A stretch of 64,000 bases of DNA, taken from contig DATBFG010000004.1 in the NCBI GenBank assembly GCA_036558645.1, positions 48,187 to 112,186 on the forward strand, in the 5' to 3' direction. The position numbers and the translations under genes were made by a program. The notes below the pieces were generated by a model, which had not been told where the DNA came from, did no database searches, and saw only the letters and a list, made by a program, of their open reading frames with translations. This document shows positions 1 through 8,903 of the stretch, one piece after another. This stretch comes from DATBFG01 sp036558645 (GTDB lineage: Bacteria > Acidobacteriota > Terriglobia > Terriglobales > Acidobacteriaceae). Positions within the stretch are counted from its first letter, which is position 1. Each line of letters starts with the position of its first letter.

Positions 1-251
1 ACGACCGAAACCGCAACCACGATCGGATCTGCGCCCATCGTCAGTCCGCCAATCGCCTGCGGCTTCCAGCCGCGTTTGCGAATCTCTTCGAAGAAGACTT
101 CGCCGGTCAGCTTGGACCCGCGGGCATCCAGCGTCGTGGTGCGGCAGTCGATGTAGTAATCGCTTGTCCCGCCGGAGGAGAGCTTGAACTCCCCCAGGCG
201 AAAGGACTTTATCGCCAACAAGCTAAGTAATTCATCACGCGCGAGAGACAT
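1..251 (-). CDS. pyrE: Orotate phosphoribosyltransferase, N-terminal part (cut by window edge)
   Basis: Joins orotate to PRPP to make orotidine 5'-phosphate in pyrimidine synthesis. Only the first 83 codons lie in the window. The translation starts MSLARDELLSLLAIKSF and carries the SSGGTSDYYIDCRTTTL stretch typical of PyrE near residues 26-42, then the GGLTMGADPI segment near residues 72-81. The ATG at 251 follows AAAGGA with almost no spacer, so translation signals are unusual, but no better start is visible. The catalytic PRPP loop lies outside the window. Identification is by family motifs alone. Confidence 0.88.
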   Translation of the reverse strand, partial: MSLARDELLSLLAIKSFRLGEFKLSSGGTSDYYIDCRTTTLDARGSKLTGEVFFEEIRKRGWKPQAIGGLTMGADPIVVAVSV

Positions 252-329
252 TCCTTTCAAGATAACAGCTGGCCTTGTTGCCCGCCACTTGCGACACTAT
301 CTTGGGTACCGTCTCCAGGCGTCGATGCC

Positions 330-1118
330 TTACTGGGTCAGGCGTTCAAGGTGATGAAAGCCGCTAGAAGCGATAAAGAGCAGGCCGCTGAGCGTGAAGT
401 TATAGCCTATGTGCATCAGCAATCCAGTGCTAACGGATTTGGTAATCGCGCGCGTGATGGTGAGTGCCAGCCCTACCAGAAAAACGACGAGCACCGGTCC
501 CCACGCACGACCCAGTTGCGGGGCGTGAAGGAGGCCGAAGGAAACAGAAGTGATGAGGATGGCCGTCAGAACGCCCAGGCGTCGAACCAGCACGGGGTAG
601 AGAAATCCGCGGAAAAACAGTTCCTCTATGAGAGGCGCCAGCGTGATTCCGAAAATCGATAGCGCCCATGCCTCTCCGGAAGTCTTAAAAAATCGATCGA
701 TCGGAAGTTCTTTCGGCATCGGCACAAAATGTGCCACTCCCTGCAAGGCAATCGCCAGCACCATTCCACCAATGAAATAGGGGACGAAGTTTTCTGGCCA
801 TTTCCAGCGAATCGAGTCGCCGAACGACGATCCTCCGGCCACCGAAAACATCAGCGCCAGAATGCACAGATAGGATAACGTCTGTGCGATCACCGTCAGC
901 GCAGGGCGCTTCGCAATTTCGATGATCGGAGCGCGCGTATCCCACCATGCGTGCGTTGCGTAGGTAATTGCGGTCAGGAAGAGTCCAATCGACACAACGG
1001 TGAGCACTGCGATCGCCAGTACGTGCCATCCCGTCCACGGTGGATTCTCGCGGGGATGCGCAGGTACCGACCCTGCGACTTCTTCATAAAGCGGTGGATC
1101 GGGCAACGGATTCGGCAT
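330..1118 (-). CDS. CPBP family intramembrane glutamic protease (CAAX protease/Abi)
   Basis: Multi-spanning membrane protein of about 262 residues. Visible CPBP signatures are EELFFRG near residue 165-171, FGLLHA near 194-199 and a late MHIGYN motif near 235-240, which supply the catalytic glutamates, histidine and asparagine of the family. Several hydrophobic helices flank them, starting with one over residues 31-53. Members cleave prenylated proteins, bacteriocin precursors or anti-sigma factors in the membrane. The substrate here cannot be read from context. The ATG at 1118 is preferred over an in-frame TTG at 1127; neither has a clear ribosome site. It lies just upstream of uvrA's 3' end on the same strand. 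Confidence 0.85.
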   Translation of the reverse strand: MPNPLPDPPLYEEVAGSVPAHPRENPPWTGWHVLAIAVLTVVSIGLFLTAITYATHAWWDTRAPIIEIAKRPALTVIAQTLSYLCILALMFSVAGGSSFGDSIRWKWPENFVPYFIGGMVLAIALQGVAHFVPMPKELPIDRFFKTSGEAWALSIFGITLAPLIEELFFRGFLYPVLVRRLGVLTAILITSVSFGLLHAPQLGRAWGPVLVVFLVGLALTITRAITKSVSTGLLMHIGYNFTLSGLLFIASSGFHHLERLTQ

Positions 1119-1195
1119 TAGAGACAAGGTTATAAGCTGAATTTACACGAAAACCTGTCACAAAGCAGGCATTGTCAACAGGCGTGTCAGGAACT

Positions 1196-3985
1196 TCAAA
1201 CCGCTTTCGCCCCATTGCTGAAAAAGTGTTGGAGCGCCTGACCGGTGTAAGACTTCTTGTTCCGCGCCACTTGTTCAGGAGTACCTTGCGCCACGATCCG
1301 GCCCCCTTCCTCGCCGCCCTCCGGACCAAGATCAATGATCCAGTCCGCATTGCGGATGACATCGAGATTGTGCTCGATGATGATGATGCTATTACCGAGG
1401 TCCGTGAGCCGGTGAAGCACGTCGAGCAATTTCTTGACATCGTCGAAATGCAGCCCCGTCGTGGGCTCGTCGAGTAAGTACAGGGTTTTGCCGGTCTGGC
1501 GCTTGCTCAATTCTCGGGCAAGCTTGATCCGTTGGGCCTCTCCGCCCGACAGTGTGACTGCTGACTGGCCCAGGTGTATATAGCCCAGTCCGACGTCCAC
1601 TAGCGTTTGCAGCTTCTGCCTGATTTGCGGAATGTTCTCCAGGATCGGCAATGCATCCGACACAGGAGATTCCAGCAAGTCCGCGATCGAGTATCCGTTG
1701 TACTTCACAGCAAGCGTCTCGTGATTGTAGCGGCGTCCGCCACAAACCTCGCAGAGGACATAGACGTCAGGCAAGAAGTTCATTTCGATGCGGCGCTGGC
1801 CTTCGCCCTGGCAGGCTTCGCATCGTCCGCCGGACACGTTAAACGAAAATCGTCCCGGCTTATAGCCTCGCTCTCGCGATTCGGGCAACATCGCAAAGAA
1901 GTCGCGAATCTGCGCGAACACACCCGTGTAAGTCGCAGGATTTGACCGCGGCGTGCGTCCAATTGGCGATTGATCGATGCGAATGACCTTATCGATAATC
2001 TCCGCCCCAGAGATCGCCTTGTGAGCACCAGGTTCCTCTCGTGACCGATACAGCTTCTTAGCCAATGCGCGATACAGGATGTCGTTTACCAGCGTCGATT
2101 TTCCTGAGCCCGAGACGCCGGTCACTACGGTCATCACACCCAGCGGGAATGTGATATCGAGATTCTTCAGGTTATTTTCGCGCGCGCCAAGGATCGTGAT
2201 CGCTTGCCCATTCGCCTGGCGCCGTTGCGCCAGCATCTCGATCTGTGCACGCCCGGCGATATAGGCCCCCGTCAGTGAACGCGGTGCCTCCATAATCTGC
2301 TGTGGAGTGCCGTACGCGACCAGTTCACCGCCATGCCGGCCCGCGCCAGGTCCGAGGTCAATCACATAATCGGCGCGGCGAATCGTTTCTTCATCGTGTT
2401 CGACGACCAAAACGGTATTTCCTAAATTGCGCAGTTCTTCGAGCGCCGCAAGCAAGCGCTCGTTATCGCGATGATGTAATCCAATCGATGGCTCGTCGAG
2501 AACGTACAGGACCCCGCGCAACTTGGACCCGATCTGGGTAGCCAGGCGAATGCGTTGGCCCTCTCCACCCGACAGCGTGGCCGCTGATCGAGCCAGCGAG
2601 ATGTATCCCAGCCCGACCGCATCGAGGAATTGCAAACGCTCTACGATTTCGTGAACGATTCGTCCCGCGATGATCTGCTCTCTTCCGGTCAAAGTGATCT
2701 TCCGCGCCACCTGCAGGGCTCGCGAAACCGGAAGGCTGGTGAAGTCCGCAATGGACATACCGTTTACCTTCACTCCGAGACTCTCTGGCCGCAGTCGTTT
2801 TCCATGGCATGCCGGACACTCCGTCGCCGACATGTAATCGAGCAGGTATTCGCGATACGTATCCGAAGTGGATTGTTCCAACACTTGCTTCAGAAATCCG
2901 ACAATGCCGACGAATCCCGTTTTTCCGCCTTTGCCGTTTTCTCCATACAGCAGCAGGTTCTGAATCTTGTCAGGGAATTTCTCAAACGGCGTCGACAAAT
3001 TGAAGTTGTACGCTGCTGCTACAATCGGGAGCATTCGCGTCAGACCCGAAGACGCCGAACCCGGCCCCAGTCCACCTTCGAGCAGCGGCTTAGACCAGTC
3101 CACGACGAACTTGCCAGGATCGAAGTCATAGCGGCTCCCCAATCCATGACACTCCGGACAAGCGCCATAGGCGCTGTTAAACGAAAAAGATCTCGGCTCC
3201 AGCTGCGGGACGTCGATGCCGCAATCAGGACATGCCAGGCGGGCCGAGAAAAGCTGTTCTTCGCCTCCGACGATTGACACCAGCACCAGGCCTCCGGCCA
3301 GCTTCATAGCTAGACCGACTGACATATCGAGCCGGTGTTCGATGCCCGGCTTTACCAGCAAACGATCTACCACTACTTCGATGGTGTGGTTCTTGCGCTT
3401 ATCAAGTGCGATGTCATCTTCGAGGTTTACTAATTCGCCATCAATGCGCGCACGTGTAAAGCCGTGCTGGACCAATTTTTCCATCTCTTTTTTGAACTCG
3501 CCTTTTCGTCCGCGAACAATCGGTGCCAGCACCATGACGCGATCTTCGGGAGTCAGGGCCATAACGCGCTGCACTATTTGCTCAGCCGACTGGCGTGTGA
3601 TGGCGCGCCCGCATTGCGGGCAGTGTGGCGAGCCAATCGAAGAAAACAGGAGCCGGAGGTAATCGTAGATTTCCGTGATCGTCCCAACAGTCGATCTGGG
3701 ACTGCGGCTCGTGGTCTTCTGCTCGATAGAAATCGAAGGACTTAGCCCATCGATGGAATCCACGTCTGGACGCTCCATTTGGTCCAGGAACTGCCTTGCA
3801 TAGGCCGACAGGGTCTCGACATAGCGGCGCTGGCCTTCGGCATAGATCGTGTCAAAGGCAAGGGAAGACTTACCCGATCCGCTGAGTCCGGTAATAACCG
3901 TCAATGTGTTCCGCGGGATCTCTACGTCGATGTTTTTCAGGTTGTGCTGACGGGCGCCGCGCACCGAAATCTGGGTGATGGCCAT
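1196..3985 (-). CDS. uvrA: UvrABC excinuclease subunit A
   Basis: Damage-recognition ATPase of nucleotide excision repair, 929 residues, close to the usual length of about 940. Both ABC modules are complete. The first has Walker A GLSGSGKSS near residues 33-41 and signature TLSGGEGQRIRLA; the second has GVSGSGKSTLVNDIL and TLSGGEAQRIKLA. Two zinc modules are visible: CPDCG..CPECHG in the first insert, and CEACQGEGQ...CEVCGGRRYN in the second half. The ATG at 3985 gives MAITQISVRGARQHNLKNI, the canonical N-terminus. It appears monocistronic. No LexA-like box was recognised upstream. Confidence 0.98.
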   Translation of the reverse strand: MAITQISVRGARQHNLKNIDVEIPRNTLTVITGLSGSGKSSLAFDTIYAEGQRRYVETLSAYARQFLDQMERPDVDSIDGLSPSISIEQKTTSRSPRSTVGTITEIYDYLRLLFSSIGSPHCPQCGRAITRQSAEQIVQRVMALTPEDRVMVLAPIVRGRKGEFKKEMEKLVQHGFTRARIDGELVNLEDDIALDKRKNHTIEVVVDRLLVKPGIEHRLDMSVGLAMKLAGGLVLVSIVGGEEQLFSARLACPDCGIDVPQLEPRSFSFNSAYGACPECHGLGSRYDFDPGKFVVDWSKPLLEGGLGPGSASSGLTRMLPIVAAAYNFNLSTPFEKFPDKIQNLLLYGENGKGGKTGFVGIVGFLKQVLEQSTSDTYREYLLDYMSATECPACHGKRLRPESLGVKVNGMSIADFTSLPVSRALQVARKITLTGREQIIAGRIVHEIVERLQFLDAVGLGYISLARSAATLSGGEGQRIRLATQIGSKLRGVLYVLDEPSIGLHHRDNERLLAALEELRNLGNTVLVVEHDEETIRRADYVIDLGPGAGRHGGELVAYGTPQQIMEAPRSLTGAYIAGRAQIEMLAQRRQANGQAITILGARENNLKNLDITFPLGVMTVVTGVSGSGKSTLVNDILYRALAKKLYRSREEPGAHKAISGAEIIDKVIRIDQSPIGRTPRSNPATYTGVFAQIRDFFAMLPESRERGYKPGRFSFNVSGGRCEACQGEGQRRIEMNFLPDVYVLCEVCGGRRYNHETLAVKYNGYSIADLLESPVSDALPILENIPQIRQKLQTLVDVGLGYIHLGQSAVTLSGGEAQRIKLARELSKRQTGKTLYLLDEPTTGLHFDDVKKLLDVLHRLTDLGNSIIIIEHNLDVIRNADWIIDLGPEGGEEGGRIVAQGTPEQVARNKKSYTGQALQHFFSNGAKAV

Positions 3986-4192
3986 GAAACCTTCGAACTA
4001 CTGTCCTTCCGTAATGTCGACTGGTCCGCAGAAATGTTGGAGAGTGGAAGAGCGCGCCTGTACTCCGTATCTTATCGGTTAACAGCAGCTAACGTCAACG
4101 CAGGTTACAGTGAAGAGCGTTTCGGCATCCAAGAGAGCCGAAAATAATCGGGGGGTGCAAGCTGCGCATCTTTCGAAGAAGGCAGAATAAGC

Positions 4193-4360
4193 GTGAGCGA
4201 CGGAGTTGCTGTCATTGTCCTGCTCTTAACAATTCCCAGTGCAGTCGCGGTGGGAGTGGCGGCCGCCTACGGTCTTGTAACCGGAATCCTTTACGCCCTT
4301 CATGCTCAGTCGCGCCAGACGCATAGCCCCCGCGCTCTTGCCGCCAGTGCCGGCGATTAG
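4193..4360 (+). CDS. Small single-pass membrane protein (55 aa), hypothetical
   Basis: GTG-initiated ORF of 55 residues in a stretch otherwise without a gene. It begins MSDGVAVIVLLLTIPSAVA and continues with a hydrophobic GVAAAYGLVTGILYALHA segment, so one long or two short membrane helices are likely. The C-terminus is short and polar. A weak purine-rich GAAGG lies about ten bases before the start. I recognise no named family. It lies between divergently read uvrA (minus) and the convergent STN-like gene. It may be a genuine small membrane gene, but coding status is inferred only from hydrophobic pattern and position. Confidence 0.45.
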   Translation: MSDGVAVIVLLLTIPSAVAVGVAAAYGLVTGILYALHAQSRQTHSPRALAASAGD

Positions 4361-4456
4361 AGACGTCTGAAGCTTTCCTGTCACCTCAAGCTGGAACACA
4401 CCTGGACGTTTATCCCGTAACCGTTCGCACGGGGCATTTCGGATCGATCTGCCCTT

Positions 4457-5311
4457 TTACTGTGGTGGCTGGGCTTGCTGATCTGGTGGGATGGGATATC
4501 CCTGCGGAGCAGCGGGTGTCGGCGGCTGACCGCCATTCTGCTGCTGTTGTTGCATCTGCATCTGTCGTTGCTGCAGCTCCTGGAGCAACTGCTCGGGACT
4601 TCTCATGACCTGGCCGTTTGGCAGTTGCTGGCCATTCGGCAGTGGGCCGCCGAACTGCTGACCGGGCGTCGCCTGTCCCTGCTGCTGGTCGTCCGTCAGG
4701 TTCTGCTGATCTGCTTGCATGTCAGCTGCGGGCTCCTCGTCGGATCCCCAATCATCCCCTGCAAAATCTGCAGTGACGTCCTCTGGCTGTGAAGGCGGTG
4801 TCGGTTGGGATTGAGCCTGTTGAACCGGGGAAGCCGCATTTGCTCCGGCAGACTTCGCAGTGAGGATCACGTGCGCTACTGATGCGGGATTTTCAGCTGT
4901 GCCTACCATGACGTAGTCGAAGTGCGAGCCATTCAGCAGGGCTGCCAGCACTTCTCGCGCAGGGCCGGGTCCTAGATGCGTAACCACTCGTTCACTTGCA
5001 TTGCCCGGCATTTCGATAATCGCGCCCGTCTGCTGATGTACCGCGTTCAGGATGTCGCTGAGCGTAGAGTTTTGCGCCACGACCGTGAGCTGACCATTGC
5101 TGTAAGACACCTGGGGCGGGATCGCCGGTGTTTCCTCTAGCGTAAGCGGCTTGAGCGGACCTTCCGGTACTTGTACAACCGCGGCCTGTTGAATCGGCTT
5201 GGCGGGACGCTTGCGCGTCTTTTGCGACGCTGCCTGGACGGGATTCGCGATCGAAAGACACGACAGTAGAGCAACTGCGCTAAGAAATCTAAGCGAACGT
5301 GTCTTCAACAT
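4457..5311 (-). CDS. Secreted STN-like (secretin/TonB short N-terminal-like) domain protein with Q/P-rich tail
   Basis: 284 residues. An N-terminal signal peptide is visible (MLKTRSLRFLSAVALLSCLS, probable cleavage after VQA). A basic linker follows, then a compact domain at about residues 65-155 containing VSYSNGQLTVVAQNSTLSDI and VLAALLNGSHFDYVMV. This pattern resembles the short STN/secretin N-terminal fold found before secretins and TonB receptors. The C-terminal third is low complexity, rich in Gln, Pro and Gly. It could be a periplasmic adaptor or scaffold; no pore domain is present. The start is an ATG preceded by the signal sequence. Function is unknown. Confidence 0.7.
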   Translation of the reverse strand: MLKTRSLRFLSAVALLSCLSIANPVQAASQKTRKRPAKPIQQAAVVQVPEGPLKPLTLEETPAIPPQVSYSNGQLTVVAQNSTLSDILNAVHQQTGAIIEMPGNASERVVTHLGPGPAREVLAALLNGSHFDYVMVGTAENPASVAHVILTAKSAGANAASPVQQAQSQPTPPSQPEDVTADFAGDDWGSDEEPAADMQADQQNLTDDQQQGQATPGQQFGGPLPNGQQLPNGQVMRSPEQLLQELQQRQMQMQQQQQNGGQPPTPAAPQGYPIPPDQQAQPPQ

Positions 5312-5617
5312 GCGAATATCCCAGATCCGGGCTGGATGTCAGTCGGGGCTGCTGTTAACGCCTTATAGAAATTGTAGCATTGCTGATTTGAGCCAGAGCA
5401 GGAGTCTTTCTGCTCCGCCCGTCAAAATAGAGAACGCCGGTCAACCCTTGCCTTGCAAGGCTTTTGGGGGCACTAGAGTAAAAGGACTCCGTCTTGTTCT
5501 CACCTTGACAATCTGAGAGGCGGGATCAAGACTAACTGCGGCGACTCCCTCGCAGCCACAATCGCCCCATCGGACGAGACGCCCAAGCCGTTGGAAAAAC
5601 CCAAACAGGGGAAATCA
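5312..5617. other. Divergent intergenic region without a gene
   Basis: About 300 bases between the divergent starts of the STN-like protein and the propeller protein, so promoters for both must lie here. A TTGACA hexamer on the plus strand at 5505-5510 could be a -35 element, but no convincing -10 follows at proper spacing. On the minus strand TACAAT (5371-5376) could be a -10 element. No small ORF, repeat or RNA gene was recognised. Confidence 0.4.
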
Positions 5618-7216
5618 ATGAAAGCACTTCGATGGACGGGCCTGGCCTTAATGTCAGGAATCCTGTCTTTAGCCGCTCTGCAGGCTCAAGTAAGTGTCGT
5701 CACGCAGCACAATGATAATGGCCGTACGGGGCAGAACATAAACGAAACGATTCTGACCCCTTCGAACGTCAACGCGAACAGCTTCGGCAAGCTCTTTTCT
5801 CAGAACGTGGACGGGCAGGTCTACGCGCAGCCGCTGTATGTGCCTAACGTCAACATTCCCGCGCTAGGCACACACAATGTCGTCTACGTAGTTACCGAGC
5901 ATGACAGCATCTACGCGTTTGATGCTGACAACAATACCGGTGCGAATGCCTCGCCCCTGTGGCAAAAAAGCCTGATCGATCCTGCCCACGGAATTACCAG
6001 CGTCTCCAGCGGAGATGTGAGTTGCGGCGACCTGGTTCCGGAGATCGGCATTACGGGAACCCCGGTCATTGATCTTGCGACGAATACCATGTATCTCACA
6101 GCCAAGACCAAGGAGAACGGTCGCTTTGCCCAACGCCTGCATGCCCTGGACATCACGACGGGAAACGAAAAGTTCGGGGGTCCGGTATTGATCAAGGCTC
6201 GCGTTCCGGGAACGGGCGACGGCTCAGTCAACGGCTTCATCTCGTTCAGTCCTCTTCGCGAAGGACAACGCGCCGGGTTACTGCTGCAGAATGGTGCTGT
6301 TTACGTCGCGTGGTCTTCGCACTGTGATATTGGCCCCTATCATGGATGGGTTATGAGTTTTAGTGCTTCGACTTTGCAACCGATCGCGGCTTGGAATTCC
6401 ACCCCGGACGGCGGTCTCGGTGGATTTTGGTCCGCAGGAGCAGGTCTCGCGGCAGACAGTAATTTCAACACCTACGTGGTTACCGGGAACGGCACGTTCG
6501 ATGTGGATAAGCATGGCCGAGACTATGGTGACAGCATCATCAAGCTGCCACCGCCGACGTCGAAGACCTTTCGTGTCGCTGATTTCTTTACCCCGTACGA
6601 CCAGCAGGCCCTCAGCGATGCCGACGCTGACGTTGGTTCTGGAGGGGTCATGTTGGTGCCCGATCAGACCGGACCTCATCCGCATCTGCTCATCGAAGCT
6701 GGCAAGCAGGGAACGATTTACGTGATCGATCGCGATCACATGGGGAAATTCAATCCCAACAACAACGATCAGATTGTTCAGAGCCTGACAAGTATCGTCG
6801 GCGGACTGTGGTCTGTTCCCGCCTGGTGGAATAACACCGTTTATGTCGGCGGCGCGGGCGACTACGTGAAAGCGTTCAGTTTCGACCCGGTTACGGACCT
6901 CATATCCGACGGTCCGGTCCAACAGACAGGCACGTTCTACGGATATCCCGGGCCCACGCCATCCATCTCGGCCAACGGCAATACGAATGGCATCGTATGG
7001 ACCTTGCAGACGGAGAGCTATGGGTCGGGAGTGACGATCCTTCATGCCTACGACGCCACCAATCTCGGGAGTGAGCTCTACAACACCAAGCAAAGATCTA
7101 GCCGCGACAACCCCGGCGGCGCGGTCAAGTTCACTGTCCCGACCATCGCCAATGGAAAGGTGTACGTTCCAGCAGTCAAGCGGTTGAGCGTATACGGACT
7201 GCTGGGCACACACTGA
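5618..7216 (+). CDS. Secreted PQQ-like beta-propeller protein
   Basis: 532 residues. The start at ATG 5618 is chosen because CAGGGGAAATCA precedes it and the product begins with a signal peptide (MKALRWTGLALMSGILSLAA). Repeated blade-like segments are visible, including QVYAQPLYVPNVNIP, VVYVVTEHDSIYAFDADN, GTPVIDLATNTMYLTAKTK, GTIYVIDRDHMGKF and NTVYVGGAGDYVKAFSF. These are quinoprotein dehydrogenase-like propeller blades. No heme-binding CxxCH is present, so a cytochrome-coupled dehydrogenase is unlikely. The role is probably structural or binding in the periplasm or outside the cell. Such proteins are abundant in soil Acidobacteriota. Confidence 0.8.
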   Translation: MKALRWTGLALMSGILSLAALQAQVSVVTQHNDNGRTGQNINETILTPSNVNANSFGKLFSQNVDGQVYAQPLYVPNVNIPALGTHNVVYVVTEHDSIYAFDADNNTGANASPLWQKSLIDPAHGITSVSSGDVSCGDLVPEIGITGTPVIDLATNTMYLTAKTKENGRFAQRLHALDITTGNEKFGGPVLIKARVPGTGDGSVNGFISFSPLREGQRAGLLLQNGAVYVAWSSHCDIGPYHGWVMSFSASTLQPIAAWNSTPDGGLGGFWSAGAGLAADSNFNTYVVTGNGTFDVDKHGRDYGDSIIKLPPPTSKTFRVADFFTPYDQQALSDADADVGSGGVMLVPDQTGPHPHLLIEAGKQGTIYVIDRDHMGKFNPNNNDQIVQSLTSIVGGLWSVPAWWNNTVYVGGAGDYVKAFSFDPVTDLISDGPVQQTGTFYGYPGPTPSISANGNTNGIVWTLQTESYGSGVTILHAYDATNLGSELYNTKQRSSRDNPGGAVKFTVPTIANGKVYVPAVKRLSVYGLLGTH

Positions 7217-7234
7217 GTCCTCATCGCGAAAAAC

Positions 7235-7255
7235 GGGAGCCGTACCACGGCTCCC
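7235..7255. terminator. Strong hairpin, likely terminator after the propeller gene
   Basis: Perfect 8-bp stem GGGAGCCG/CGGCTCCC with a 5-base TACCA loop, 19 bases after the stop codon. On the plus strand the following TCGCTTT is a weak U-tract. On the minus strand the stem is followed by GTTTTTCG, a better one. It ends only 8 bases before the next start codon, so it could also influence translation there. Confidence 0.6.
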
Positions 7256-7263
7256 TCGCTTTG

Positions 7264-8250
7264 ATGAATAACAATCCCATCATGACCGCGGTCGTTCTTT
7301 CCGCATTGCTGTTCCTTGTGCCATTCGCGTGTGCGCAACAGCAGCAGCCGAAATCTTGCGTTGCTCCACACTACAAAATTGTTCCCGTTCCGATTCATCC
7401 TACGCAGATCAATAACGCTGGTCAGATCTCAGGCACCACGAAAGCGCGCAAAGCGGCACTTTGGTCTCAGAAGCGCGGAGTACGTCTCGCTCCTATACCG
7501 TCCGGCTATGTCTTCGCCGAGGGCGTCGGCTTGAATGCAGCGGGGCACTTGATCGGTGTCGTCACGACCGAGGATGGCAGCGAGCGGCACGCATTTCTAT
7601 TTGTGAACGAAAAGACGGTGCTCCTTCCCGGAGAGCAATCCAGAGCAACTGCGATCAACGACAGTGACGAAATCGCAGGCGAGGCTCGGATCGCCGGAAA
7701 ATCAGCGACCACTCCGGTAGTCTGGCGAAACCGTGTTCCAGTCGATCTCGGCGCATGTTGCGGTGGCACTGCGTTTGCTCTGAACAATCAAGGCCAGGTT
7801 GCAGGAGAGAGCTACGACGCTGAAGGGCATTATCACGCCTTTCTATGGGACCAGGCACACGGCATGAAAACGATCGGACCGGTCGACGATTATAGTTCCG
7901 CCGCGGCGATCAACAATACCGGTCGATTGGTGGTCCAAGCTTTTCCTCGCACCTTTCTATACGAAAACGGCAAGCTGAATCCGCTCGACGTCACTGCAGA
8001 TCCGATGCAGCCAAGATCTCTGAACGACTGCGGAGGAATGGTCGGCTCATTCGGCAAGTTTTCCGATGCCTCCAAAGCCTTCGTCTGGGACCAGGCGCAT
8101 GGGCTCAAGGATTTGAATGACCTAGTTACTTCTGCTACAGGATGGAAACTCGAAGTCGCAGCCGGCATCAACAATCGCGGCGAGATCGTCGGCTGGGGAG
8201 ACTACAAGGGCGAGGAAGATTCCGGCTTCTTGCTTTTGCCGCAATGGTAA
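7264..8250 (+). CDS. Secreted HAF-repeat protein
   Basis: 328 residues. It has a signal peptide (MTAVVLSALLFLVPFACA) followed by repeating units of the extracellular HAF family, seen as INNAGQISG, LNAAGHLIGVV, INDSDEIAGEA, LNNQGQVAGES..HAFLWDQ, INNTGRLVV, LNDCGGMVGSF..AFVWDQ and INNRGEIVGWG. Each unit pairs an (I/L)N-x-x-G-x-(I/V)-x-G turn with a HAF-W strand, suggesting a propeller of about seven blades. Two starts are possible, ATG 7264 or ATG 7282; neither has a clear ribosome site. The role is unknown; such proteins are usually exported. Confidence 0.75.
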   Translation: MNNNPIMTAVVLSALLFLVPFACAQQQQPKSCVAPHYKIVPVPIHPTQINNAGQISGTTKARKAALWSQKRGVRLAPIPSGYVFAEGVGLNAAGHLIGVVTTEDGSERHAFLFVNEKTVLLPGEQSRATAINDSDEIAGEARIAGKSATTPVVWRNRVPVDLGACCGGTAFALNNQGQVAGESYDAEGHYHAFLWDQAHGMKTIGPVDDYSSAAAINNTGRLVVQAFPRTFLYENGKLNPLDVTADPMQPRSLNDCGGMVGSFGKFSDASKAFVWDQAHGLKDLNDLVTSATGWKLEVAAGINNRGEIVGWGDYKGEEDSGFLLLPQW

Positions 8251-8357
8251 GTAGCTGAATCACGCCGAAACCATCTCTGATTATCGTGCAGCCGAAGTAC
8301 GGCCCGACGAATCCAAAAAAAAAGAGCTCTGGCAAACAATTTCAGATTGGAGGATGA

Positions 8358-8834
8358 ATGCAAGAACGTTTTGACATGCTGAAGTTATCGGGCGGAGCAG
8401 TAAAGGCCATGCTCGCCCTTGAGCAATATCTCCATAGCTCTGGTCTGGACGAAGGCCTGATCCACATGCTGAAACTGCGAGCTTCCCAGATCAATGGCTG
8501 CGCTTACTGCATCGACATGCACTGGAAGGATGCCCGGGCTGTTGGCGAGACCGAGCAGCGTCTCTATGGCCTCGATGCGTGGGAAGAATCCCGCTATTAC
8601 AACGACCGCGAAAGGGCCGCATTGGCCTGGATCGAAGCCGTCACTCGGATCAGCGAAACCCATGCTCCGGATGACGTCTATGAGAACCTGCAAAAGCACT
8701 TCAACGAAAAGGAAATCTCAGACCTCACCGTCCTGGCTGCAGTGATCAATTCCTGGAATCGTATGTCGATTGCCAGCCGGAAGGCTGCAGGAGACTACGC
8801 TCCACCGAAATTACACGCGCAGAAGACCGCGTAA
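8358..8834 (+). CDS. AhpD-like / carboxymuconolactone decarboxylase family protein
   Basis: 158 residues, the usual length of the single-domain family. The signature GCAYCIDMHWKDAR near residues 48-61 has the CxxC plus His of AhpD-type alkylhydroperoxidase reductants. It is followed by YYNDRERAALAWIEAVTRIS and LTVLAAVINSWNRMSIASR, both standard for the family. It likely acts as a thiol-dependent peroxidase or reductase in the cytoplasm. A GGAGG lies shortly before the ATG. No AhpC partner is adjacent. Confidence 0.88.
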   Translation: MQERFDMLKLSGGAVKAMLALEQYLHSSGLDEGLIHMLKLRASQINGCAYCIDMHWKDARAVGETEQRLYGLDAWEESRYYNDRERAALAWIEAVTRISETHAPDDVYENLQKHFNEKEISDLTVLAAVINSWNRMSIASRKAAGDYAPPKLHAQKTA

Positions 8835-8842
8835 GACAGACT

Positions 8843-8885
8843 CAGAGTCCGCGCAGAGCGACACGAACCCTCTTCGCGGACTCTG
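8843..8885. terminator. Bidirectional hairpin between convergent genes
   Basis: Perfect 11-bp inverted repeat, CAGAGTCCGCG at 8843-8853 and CGCGGACTCTG at 8875-8885, with a 21-base loop. It lies between the stop codons of the convergent AhpD-like (plus) and VWFA (minus) genes, 8 bases past the first. T-rich sequence follows on the plus strand at some distance. Its position suits a shared transcription terminator. Confidence 0.65.
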
Positions 8886-8903
8886 CATTCCTTAAGATTT
8901 TCC

